Assembly: GCA_017521565.1 (NCBI GenBank) | Contig: JAFXCE010000148.1 | Span: 1-37,633 of the forward strand | Length of the DNA: 37,633 nucleotides | Direction of reading: 5' to 3' | Origin: Clostridia bacterium | GTDB taxonomy: Bacteria; Bacillota; Clostridia; Christensenellales; Aristaeellaceae | Shown: one piece after another, positions 1-10,200 of the stretch | How positions within the stretch are numbered: the stretch's first letter is position 1 | How the letters are laid out: every line of letters starts with the position of its first letter | Notes under the pieces: generated by a model | What the model was told of the DNA's origin: nothing | Databases searched by the model: none | Seen by the model: only the letters and a program-made list of their open reading frames with translations | Translations under genes and position numbers: made by a program

Positions 1-840
1 CGGGAACGGCAGGGTCGGCACCTCCAGCGGCGCGCCGAACATCTCCTCCAGCTCCTTGCCGTAGGTCTCCTTGACCTTGCCAAGGGCATAGGTCAGCAGC
101 TCGGCCTCCAGCTGCATCACGTCATGGAAGGACTCGATGAAGCTGAACTCCAGATCGAAGCCGGAGAACTCGGTGGTGTGCTTGCTGGTGAAGCTCTTCT
201 CCGCGCGGAAGACCGGGCCCACCTCAAAGATGCGCTCAAAGCCGGAGGCCATCGCCATCTGCTTGTAGAACTGCGGGCTCTGCGCCAGGTACGCCTTGCG
301 GTCGAAGTAATCCACCTCAAACACATCCGCGCCGGACTCGGACGCCGCGCCGATCAGCTTCGGGGTGTGGATCTCCACGAAATTCTTCTGCAGCAGGAAC
401 TCACGCATCGCGCCGACCAGGCAGGTCTGGATCTTGAAGAGCAGTTGGTTCTTCTCGGTGCGCAGGTCAACCCAGCGGTAGTCGATGCGCTGATCAATAG
501 AGGAACGCTCGTGGCCCTTGCGCGCCTCGCGGTCGATCGGCAGCGGAGCCGCAATGCTCTCCACAATGATCTGCTTCGGGTAGATCTCCACGCCACCGAG
601 CTTAACATACTCGCTCTCGACAGCCTTGCCGATGACGGTGATCACACTGTCCGGGGTCAGGGAATTGACCGCCGCATCCAGTTCCGGATCCTCGTTCTTC
701 TCCACGGTAACCTGCACCTTGCCGGTGATATCCTTGAGCACGATAAACGCCATCTTGCTCTTATTGCGGATCGTATCCACGAAGCCGCAGACCTTGATCT
801 GCTCTGCGCCGCGCACGTTCGCCGCATACGTTCTTTCCAT
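1..840 (-). CDS. aspS: Aspartate--tRNA ligase, archaeal/eukaryotic type (5' part; runs off the left edge)
   Basis: The 280 codons from ATG at 840 stay open to the window edge, so the C-terminal third (class II motif 3) is missing. Residues ~12-95 fit the N-terminal OB-fold anticodon-binding domain; from ~130 the class II catalytic core begins. Residues 168-195 carry the SESGADVF...YLAQSPQFYKQM block typical of AspRS, and class II motif 2 is FRAE (211-214) followed by the HTTEF segment. The block resembles archaeal and eukaryotic AspRS rather than the long bacterial type. Such enzymes are often non-discriminating in Clostridia, also charging tRNA-Asn for amidation by GatCAB; that is family knowledge, not shown here. 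A GGAGGA ribosome site precedes the start. AsnRS is the main alternative, but the YLAQSPQFYKQM block favours AspRS. Confidence 0.9.
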   Translation of the reverse strand, partial: MERTYAANVRGAEQIKVCGFVDTIRNKSKMAFIVLKDITGKVQVTVEKNEDPELDAAVNSLTPDSVITVIGKAVESEYVKLGGVEIYPKQIIVESIAAPLPIDREARKGHERSSIDQRIDYRWVDLRTEKNQLLFKIQTCLVGAMREFLLQKNFVEIHTPKLIGAASESGADVFEVDYFDRKAYLAQSPQFYKQMAMASGFERIFEVGPVFRAEKSFTSKHTTEFSGFDLEFSFIESFHDVMQLEAELLTYALGKVKETYGKELEEMFGAPLEVPTLPFP

Positions 841-899
841 AGCTTGTTCCTCCGTTTAAGGCAGGCATGCGCCCGCCGGATTATCATTTGCCAAACTTT

Positions 900-927
900 A
901 TTATACCGTGAATTTCTTCTAAATCAA
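900..927 (-). promoter_or_regulatory. Sigma-A type promoter for the AspRS gene
   Basis: On the minus strand TTGATT (922-927) and TATAAT (900-905) are separated by 16 bases. The predicted transcript start lies about 50 bases upstream of the AspRS ATG at 840. Confidence 0.7.
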
Positions 928-961
928 GCCCTGTCCGCCAAGAACACAGAATTTTCTTTTT

Positions 962-1023
962 CGGGCTGCCACCCGTACCCGCCCGGGAGCATTGCTCCTC
1001 AGGCTCCCTTCATCGCTTCACGC
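962..1023. repeat. Dispersed hairpin repeat, copy 1
   Basis: About 62 bases that align with 14931-14993 in the fabH-fabD gap. Both copies have a GGG(G)CTGCC.CCC(C) hairpin, a CCGCCCGGG core, a second hairpin and a TTTCGCTTCG-like end. In this copy the second hairpin is GGAGC-ATT-GCTCC, whereas in the other copy it is GGGGA-TTTCG-TCCCC. The stem is kept although its bases differ. It lies between the AspRS promoter and the tRNA promoter. Function unknown; it resembles REP-like intergenic elements. Confidence 0.6.
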
Positions 1024-1050
1024 TGCCCCTTTTCGTTCTCATCATGGTCA

Positions 1051-1079
1051 TTGACAATCCCTCTCCCGCATAGTATAAT
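1051..1079 (+). promoter_or_regulatory. Consensus promoter for tRNA-Arg
   Basis: TTGACA (1051-1056) and TATAAT (1074-1079) are spaced by 17 bases, a perfect sigma-A consensus. The tRNA begins 11 bases after the -10 box. Confidence 0.9.
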
Positions 1080-1090
1080 ATATCTCGCAT

Positions 1091-1167
1091 GTACCCGTAG
1101 CTCAGTTGGATAGAGCGTCAGACTCCGACTCTGAAGGCCGGGGGTTCGAATCCCTTCGGGTACGCCA
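1091..1167 (+). tRNA. tRNA-Arg (anticodon CCG)
   Basis: A full cloverleaf can be folded: acceptor GTACCCG (1091-1097) pairs with CGGGTAC (1157-1163), D-arm GCTC/GAGC, anticodon stem TCAGA/TCTGA with loop CTCCGAC giving anticodon CCG, and a T-arm with loop TTCGAAT. The discriminator base is G and CCA is encoded at 1165-1167. It reads CGG arginine codons. It is a single-gene unit with its own promoter and terminator. Confidence 0.96.
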
Positions 1168-1174
1168 TCGTCAG

Positions 1175-1213
1175 GTTCCTGATACGCCTTTGGTGTCAGG
1201 AACTCTTTTATTT
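1175..1213 (+). terminator. Terminator of tRNA-Arg
   Basis: Inverted repeat GTTCCTGA (1175-1182) / TCAGGAAC (1196-1203), then TCTTTTATTT, eight bases after the tRNA CCA end. Confidence 0.85.
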
Positions 1214-1219
1214 GCTGAA

Positions 1220-1256
1220 AACGGAGCCTCCCATAAGGGAGGCTCCGTTCTTTTTT
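1220..1256. terminator. Strong, possibly bidirectional terminator between the tRNA and the giant LRR gene
   Basis: A perfect 13-bp stem (1220-1232 with 1237-1249) and an ATAA loop. On the plus strand CTTTTTT follows; on the minus strand only TTTTC follows. It sits 25-60 bases past the stop of the 12.4-kb minus-strand gene and so probably ends both units. Confidence 0.85.
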
Positions 1257-1280
1257 GATCTAGCCAATCAGCGCATGCCG

Positions 1281-4200
1281 TTACAGGATGGACAGCTTAT
1301 TGATCTGGTTTCTGACTCTCCTCCATTCTGCCACTTTAGCGTGATCGCTGTAACCCGTAATCATCAGTTCATACAATCCGTCGTAGGCCATCTGTGCGGC
1401 ATCGAACGTCACTTTCGCCTTTCTCAGCGTCTCCATGGATGCATCGCCGCTGCGAACCTGATCAAGCATCGCCTTGAATGCTTCGTTGCTCTCGATGGCC
1501 AGATTCATCTTCGTCAGGAACTTGAAGTGCGTATCCGACGTCTCCTTGACGCCCGACATGTACAGCGCCAAATCAATCGCAAAGTCCGTCACCTTGTACG
1601 CCAGCGAACTCGAAGCGCCGACGAGTTCAAAGACTGTGTCCGTAATCGTGTCCATCGCCATGTTCGCCACCTTGCTGATGATCAGATCCACCGTCTCCGT
1701 CAGGATGATCTTTGCGCGGCTCTTGTATTCGGCGCGCACCTCCTCCATCGCAAGCCTGAACTGCTTCGGTGCAGTGCCTTCATAGACCTCCATCAGAGAA
1801 TCCAGAATGGCCATCATGTTCTGATAGTCGCCTGCCGCCTTACACAGGATCTTGATGAAATCCGCAGAATAGCTGACAATCTTCGTACCCTTCTTGAGTT
1901 TTTCAATCTCGTCGTCCATGCAGTCGAGGTATTCGAATGCATCCGCATACTCCTGATCGACGATTTTCTTGAGTTCAAAGGGATTCAGTGAATCGCCATA
2001 GTGATCCTTAAGCGCGGTGAGGTGATTATACTTAGTCTGAAGGATGATGCCCAGAAGCTCGTCGTGCGTATACTGCTTTCCATCCGCGAACAGGCTCGCC
2101 ATCTGCTTTTCAAGCGAGATATCCATGCTCGGGCTGATCAGCTGCGTCGATTCGTCCATGCGATCCAGAAGATCGAGGATCTGCACCTTGTACAGGTTGA
2201 CGACGTATCCCTTTTCCGATTGCGTCGCATGCGCCAGGATCTCGTCCATCGCGATATCGTTGCGGTTGGAAAGGCCCATCAGGAACGCATCCAGCCCGTC
2301 GATGTCATCGAGCACGTCACGATAGTCCTTAAAGCCGGAGAACGTCTCATAAGCGTCGTGGCGGTTGCAGAACTGCACAATCGCCTCCGCTTCCTCCTCG
2401 CTCATCTCGCCGTCGTAATTGGCCACGACGAACGTCTGTTCATACAGCACCTGCTCCTGCGCCTCGCCTTCGCACATCGCGTAGATGCCGTAATCGTAGC
2501 GGCCCGTGTCAAATGTGCTCAGATCAATGCCTGCATGCAGCGCGGCGGCCGATACGGTCTTTGCGCCCGGCGTGAGCAGCGGGCCGACAACCGGTTCCGG
2601 CTGCGCATTATTGCGGATCCTTACCTGTATGCTGTTGATCACGTGGTTCGTCTCAATGGTGCCCACAGGCGTATACGTGCTGCCTGTCACATACAGCAGA
2701 GCCGGCGGCCTGAATCCATCCGGGCTGCCATAGCGGAACGGAAGCGGGATGACGGTAAACACGGAAGCGCCCAGCGTTTCATACTGTTCTCCGCGGTCAG
2801 TATCCACATAGGCTTCAACCATGAACCGGTAAGTGCCCTCCTCCAGCGTTTCAAATGGCATCCGCGTACGCATCAGCGGCGCATAGTAGTAATCCGTTTG
2901 CCCGGAGTGATCAACCACGACCTGTCTCTTGATTTCCGAGTTTTTCGCATCATACAGCGTGATGACCAGCTTCGTAATCGGATCGCTGCAGCGGATGACG
3001 CCGCTGTGCGCAAACGGATCCGACCAGAAGAGTTCGCCTCTGGGCAGGTTGAATCCCACCGGAGTCAGGTAGAAATACCGGATTCCCTGCTCCTTGGCAA
3101 ATTCCACTGCCCTTGTGCCGTATTCGGTATAAATCTTGACCGAGGCGCAGGTCGAGAACGCATGGCTGCCGTTTGCGTCAAAGCCATACTCCGTCAGGTT
3201 TTCGCCGATGTATGCTTCCTGAAGGCTGGTACAGCCGCTGAACACATGCGGGAAAAGCGCTGTGACGCTATCCGGAATCTCCACGATGCCAAGCATCGTG
3301 CAGTTCTCAAACGCACCGTCTCCAAGCGTGGTCAGGCTGTCCGGCATGCTCAGCAGGCGCAGGGCGCTGCAGCCCATAAATGCGCGTACGCCGATGGTTT
3401 CAAGGCCTTCCACCATCGCAGCCTCTTCCAGGGCAGTACAGTTATAGAAAGCATACTGCCCAATCTCTTTGATCGTGCCCGAGAACTGAACGTCCTTCAG
3501 GCTTTCGCAGCCGGAGAACATATACTCGCCAAGGAACGTCGGTCCCTCCGCCATCGTCACCTTTTCAAGTGCGGCGCAGTTCTGGAACGCACCCCTTCCG
3601 ACAGTTCTGATATCGCCATCAAAGTATACGCTCTTCAGCGCAGGGCAATTTGCGAATGCAGCCCTGCACAGATGCCACAGCCCCTTGGGCAGCGTCACCT
3701 GCGTCAGGCCCGTCATGTAGAACGCCTGGTCGCCAATGTTCCAGATGTCATCATGGAAATTGACATACTGCAGGTTTGCGCAGCCCTTGAACGTGCCCTC
3801 TTCGATGGATTTCCAGGCCGGCGTAATGCTGATGCCCGGCAGGCTCGTGCAGTTCTTAAACGCGTAGTCGCCCACGGTTTCAAGGCTGCTGGGCAGACTC
3901 AGAACCTGCATCATGCCGCAGTCCTCGAACGCATACATGCCGATCGACTTAAGTCCCTGCGGCAGCATCATCCTGTAGATCTGGGTGCAGCCCGAGAATG
4001 CCTCTTGTCCGATGCTCGTCGTGTTGGCCGGGATATTCACAAGCATCAGCGACTCGTCGCCCATAAACAGGCCGTTGCTGATTGCTGTCAGTCCTTCGGA
4101 CAGCTCGGCGTCGCGCAGCATGATGCAGCCCTTAAACGCCCAGCTTCCTGCGCTCGTCACGCTGTCGGGCATGCTCACAAATTCCAGGCTGATGCACTCG

Positions 4201-7200
4201 CAGAACGCGCTTTCACCAATGCTTTCAAGCCCCTCCGGAAGGGTGATCTCTGCCAGCGCCTCGCAGCTGTCAAACGCGGATTTGCCAATGACCTTCGCGC
4301 CTTCGGCAAGCGTCATCGTGGTCAGCGCATAGCAGTTGCGGAACGCGTAGTCGCCTACATCGCCCGCACCGCCCCACGCAGCGACGTCGAGCAGATGGCA
4401 GTTTTCAAATGCATAATCGCCAATGCGCACCAGACCGCTGCCAAATGTCACATCCGTCAGATTGGTGCAGTTCGTGAATGCCCGCGCACCGATGCTCGCC
4501 AGACTGTCCGGCAGAATCAGATGGGCAAACTTCTTTGCACGGAATACATCGTCCGCAATCGCTGTCACAGGATATCCGTGGATTTCCTCCGGAATCTCCA
4601 TCGTTTCTCTCGGCTTTTCACTCAGCTTGTCGGATTCCCACAGGATAATCGTCGCCTTGTCCGCCTCGACACGGATGCCGAATTCATAGTCAAAGCGGAT
4701 CTCCTCCTCGCCGGCCGCGCGGAACGCCAGCGCGTTTTCAAGCGCATAGGTTTCCACCTTTCCGCCGGCCTCGCTGGTCACCACCAGCGTCAGCGGACAT
4801 CCCCACAGCGCGGACGCACCGATGCTCTCCACGGTCTCAGGGATCGTGATGGAGGCCAGCTGCGTGCAGCTGTTGAATGCCTGCGCGCCAATGGTTCGGA
4901 TGCTGTCCGGGAGATCGATTTCCGTCAGCCAGCAGCAGGAGTAGAACGCCCGCCTGCCGATGGTCTCCAGATTCTCAGGCATTGTCACACGCGCAAGCGC
5001 AAGGCAGCTTTCAAATGCAGACTCTCCAATGGACACCAGCGAAGCCGGGAGAACAGCGTCTGTCAGATAGGAGCATCCCTTGAACGCGTTATTCTCAATC
5101 CGCTTCACGCCTTCGGGAATTGTCACGCTCGTCACGCTATCTGCCTTGTCAAACACATTGCCGCCGATAGCCGTCACCGGATATCCGTCAATCACAGAGG
5201 GGAACGTCACCTCAGCCGTGTCGACATAGTGCTTCGTGATCGTCGCCTCGTTGTTCATCACGGTGTATTCATACGGCTGCGCATCCAGCGCAACAAATGT
5301 ATGTCCGTTCTCCTCCGCATAGGTTTTGACGCGGCTGTTCCTGTAGCCATAGATGACCAGATCTTCCGGGCAGCCCGCAAAGACCTCCGTCCCCAGAGAC
5401 GGATCGCCCTCGACGGTCACGCTCCTCAGGGTGTCGCAGTCTGCAAACGCACGGGAGCCGATATACGTAATCCCGCTGTGAATGCTGACAGAACTCAGGC
5501 TGTCGCAGTCCTCAAACGTACCCTCCATCACATAGAAGATATTGTAATATCTTGCATTGTAATACGCACTCTTGGGCAGCGAAATCCCGGAATCATTGCC
5601 CGTATATGCGCTCAGCAGCGCATTCGAACCGTTGATGATATATCCGTATCGACCCTCATGCAGCGTCTTTTGGGTATCCACATCCACAAAGGCAATTCCG
5701 TTTTCAAAGGCATAATTCTGCACATAGCCTCCGGCCTTGGCGTAAATCTTCATGCTCGCTCTGGCCCTGAATCCGACCCGCTTTCCGATGGACGTAACGC
5801 TTTCCGGAATGGTCAGCTTCGTCAGCCCGCCGCAATACGCAAATGCCATCTCGCCAATGCTCGTCACGCCTTCCGGAATGACCACGCGGCCCACACCGCT
5901 GTTCATGAACACCTTCGCGCCAATTGCCGTCACGGGATATCCGCCCAGCTCCGATGGGATCGTCACCTCGTCGTAATACGTCGCCGCACCTTCATAGCGG
6001 ACAATCGTCGCTTTTTGCTCTTCAACGATGTAGCAGAAATCCCCCTCGCTCTGCTCGCCTTCAATCAGCTCGATAAAGGTCATTCCGTTTTCCTGCGCAT
6101 AAATCTGTGCATAGCTGCCCGCATAACCATAGATCGCCAGGCCTTCTGCACAGCCGTCAAATGCATCCGCCGCAATACTCGTCACGCCCTTGTTCAGCGT
6201 AACAGCCTTGAGCCTGCTGCAGGAAGAGAACGCGCCTGCGCCAATGCTTCCGCTGTGCACCGTGACGCCCGTCACCTTGCTCAAGCCGCCAAATGCCTGC
6301 TTGTCAATATTTTCAATCGTCGCCGGCAGCATAATCTCTTCCACAGAAGCATTTCCATAAAACGCACGCTCGCCGATCGTCTTGACGCCCGCAGGAATCT
6401 CAATCCTTGTCAGGTTTGTGCCGCAGAACGCATATGCGCCAATCGTTTCAATGCCTTCGCTCAGCGTGACTGACGTCAGGTCGCTGTTTTCAAAAGCATG
6501 CGCAGCAATTGCCTTCACCGGATAGCCGCCAATTTCCGCAGGAATGATCAGCGCCTTGATGTTGTGGTTGCGCGCAACAATGGTCGCCTCGCCGCCGGAC
6601 ACTGTAAAACCGCAGTCATACGAGAAGATCACCCTGTCGCCGATCACGCCGAATGCAGCAGCATTCTCCTGCGCATACTTCTGCGCCGTAGAATCCGCTT
6701 CGCCCCAGATCGTCAGCCGGTCATAGGCAAGGCCGATGTCGCCGCAGTTCTCAAACGCATCCGCGCCGATGTCAGCCTCACCCGCAAAGATCGTCACCTG
6801 AGTCAGGCAATAGCTGTCTTTAAACGCACGCTCGCCAATGGACTGCACATTCTCGGGAATCGTCATTGCCTTCAGGCCTGTACAGCCTTCAAATGCGCCG
6901 CTTCCAATCGTCACAAGGCCGTCCGGCAGCGGCATGCTGCTCAGGCTTTCACAGAAACCGAACGCACCGTCGCCGATTGCCGTCACGCTTCCCGGAATCG
7001 ATACGCTCGTCACATCCGTCATGCCATAGAATGCTTCCTTGCCGATCGCCGTCACGGAATATACGCCCAATTCCGACGGAATCGCAATCATCGTATCACA
7101 ACCGGTGTATTTTGTGATCGTCGCCTCACGGTTTGCAACCGTATAGGTATAATCCCCCTCCGTCTGCTCGCCTTCCAGATCGGCATCCAGCGCCATAAAG

Positions 7201-10200
7201 ACAATACCCTTCTCCTGTGCAAAGCGCTCCGCCGCGCTCTTGATGTAACCGCAGATCATCAGTGCATCGCTGCAGCCGTCAAATGCATTGGAAGCGATAT
7301 CCGTCACGCTCCTGGGGATGGTGATCTTTGTCAGATTCTCACACGCCATGAACGCCTTCGGTCCAATCCTGAATACGCCGTCCGGGATCTTCACCTCGCG
7401 AAGTCCCGTGCCGCTGAACGCCTGCATACCGATCACCTTAAGCGTCGCAGGAAGCGTGATCTCCGTCAGGTCTTTCACACCGGAAAATGCATAATTGCCA
7501 ATACCCGTGATCGTATAACCATCCATCAGCCCCGGGATTTCGAGGTTCTCCATGCTGCCGGTATAAAACAGCACTGTACCCTCGCTTTCGTCCGTCGTCA
7601 GGTAGTAAACCCTGCTCATGGGCTGTCTGCCCGTCTCCTCAAATGCAATATTCCAGCGCTGTGCATACATGTACGCGTAGGAATACGTTACACCATGCAT
7701 CGTGACGTTCGGGCAGCCTTCCACGAGATTAGCACCGATGCATTCCACCGTCTCCGGAATCGTTATGCTATCCAGATTCGTGCATCCGCTGAAGCAGGAC
7801 TCGCCGATCTGCCAAACGCTCTGCGGAAACACGACGCTCCGGATCGCAGTATTGTTCAGGAAAGCGCTTGAGCTGACCTCAGTCACCGGGCAATCCTCAA
7901 TCACCGCCGGAATCACGATATCTGTCTCATAACCAGTGAAGCCCGTGATCGTAGCTTCACCGTCGGCAAGCCTGTACGCAAAGCTGCTTGCCGGAGTCTC
8001 TTCAATCACGGGCTCATCTGGTTCAATTGGTTCACTCGGTTCGCTCGGTTCGCTCGGTTCGCCGCTTCCGTCCATCGCGATGAACGCAATGCCGTTCGCC
8101 TGCGCATACGTTTCAGCCGCAGAGCCGGTATAGCCATACATCACAAATCCTTCAGGCGCGTCCAAAAATGCGCCGGTGCCGATCTGTGTCACGCTCGCCG
8201 GAACCGTCACCGTCTCCAAGCTGAAACAGCTCTGCAAAACTTCGTAGCCGATCTTCTTCACGCCCTCGGGGATGGTCACATTCGTCAGCCGATCATTGAC
8301 CTTGAGCGCTGTGCCGCCCAGTTCCGTCACCGGATAACCCTCCAGCGTGCTCGGCAGCGTCAGGACGCTCTCCGTGCCCGTATAGGCATAGATCACCGCT
8401 TCGCCGTTTTTGATCTCATATCCATAGTCGTTGTCAAAGAGTACCTCGCCCGTGGCGGCGTCCTTAAAGCCCACGCCGTATTTCTTGGCGTATGTCTCCA
8501 TCACCGAGCCGCGCGTTCCGGTCACGATCAGATCGCTATGGCACTGCATGAACGCACACTCGCCAACCGCCGTCACACTAGGCGGAATGACGATGCTCTT
8601 CAGATTCTCACATCCCGCAAAGCTGTAGCTCAGCAGCTTCACCATGCTGTCCGGCACAATGATGCTTTCCGCCTCGCAGCCATAGAATGCGCTTTGCCCG
8701 ACGCTCGTCACCGGATAGCCTTCCAGCGTCGACGGAATCATAAGCGTTCCCGTCTCGCTGCCGTTGTAATCCGTGATCTTCGCCTCGCTGTATTGAATCT
8801 CATACACGTAGACCGACGTATCTATGTTAATATCCAGTTCAACGAACCTATGTCCATTTTGGACAGCATAGGTCTCAGCCTCCGTGTCCGCATAACCGAA
8901 AATCGCAAAGAGCTCGTGGCTTCCATAGAACGCGCGCTCACCAATGCTCGTCACGCTTGCCGGAATGACTGCCTTCTTCAGATACGGACAACCGTAAAAC
9001 ACGTAGTTGCCGATGGTTGTCACGCTGTCCGGAATCTCGACCGCCGTCGTGCCCCTACAGCCGTTGAACGCCGAATCGCCGATCTCCGTCAGGCCCTGCG
9101 GCATCTCAACCGGCCTCAGGCTCGTGCAGCCCGCGAACGCGCCCACACCAATGCGCTTGAGCGTCGCAGGCAGGGTAACCTCCACCAGCGTTGTGTTGTT
9201 TTCAAAGGCATAGTTGCCAATGTGACCTACCGGATAACCGCCCAGCTCGGACGGCAGAACCAGCATGGTATCATCACCCGTATATCCGGTAATCATCGCG
9301 GTGAAGTCGCTGGCAATGCTGTAGGTGTATTCATCCAGCGCAATGAACGTAAAGCCATACTCCTGCGCATGCGCCTCAGCCGCAGAGTCCGTATAGCCGT
9401 AAATCGTAAAGCCCTCCGGCACGCCTACAAAAGCATTCCGGTTGATGTTCACAACACCCTTGGGAATCTCGATCTTCTTGAGCGACTCGCACTCATAGAA
9501 CACGTATCCTGCGATATCCGTCAGGCTCTCGGGCAGAATAACCTCCGTCAGCGCGCTGTTATACTGCATCGCGCTGTAATCAATGCTCGTCACGCCTTCC
9601 GGGATCTTGATCTTTGTCACGTCCGAATCGTTCATCAGCGCAGAGTTGCCAATCGCCGTTACCGGGCAGCCGCCCAGTTCGGACGGCAGATCAAGTGTCT
9701 TTTCCGTTCCGGAATATGCCGTCAGCGTCGCTTTTCCATCTGTAATCACATAGCCGTAATCGCCGTTATACGCAATCCTTCCGGTCTGCGCATCCTTAAA
9801 GTCAACCGCATTCTTCTGCGCAGCCGCTTCCGCAGCGGAGCCCGATTCGCCGATGATCATCAGCGCACTATTGCTCTGCAGGAACGGACAATCGCCAATC
9901 TCCGTCACGCTCGCAGGAATCGTGATGGTTCCAAGCTGCCAGCACCACGTGAAGTTAAAGCCCTCCAGCTTCTTGACGCCATCCTGCAGCACAATGCTCT
10001 TCACAGACTCTCCCGCAAATGCGCTGTTTCCGATGGCCGTCACCGGATAGCCATTAATCTGCTTCGGGATCACGACGTCCATCTCGCTGCCGTTAAAGCC
10101 CGTGATCGTCGCTTCCCCGTTCGCAATGCTGTAGGTAAAGCTCGCCGCCGGGGTCTCCTCGATTGCAGGTTCTTCCGGCTCTTCCGGTTCGTCCGGCGTC

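Noticed and set aside
2001-6473. A 1490-codon plus-strand open frame, and another of 1680 codons at 8538-13580
   Set aside because: Both lie antisense to the giant LRR gene. They have no signal peptide, domains or ribosome site, and their composition (rich in Arg, His, Ala) is what the complement of LRR_5 codons produces.
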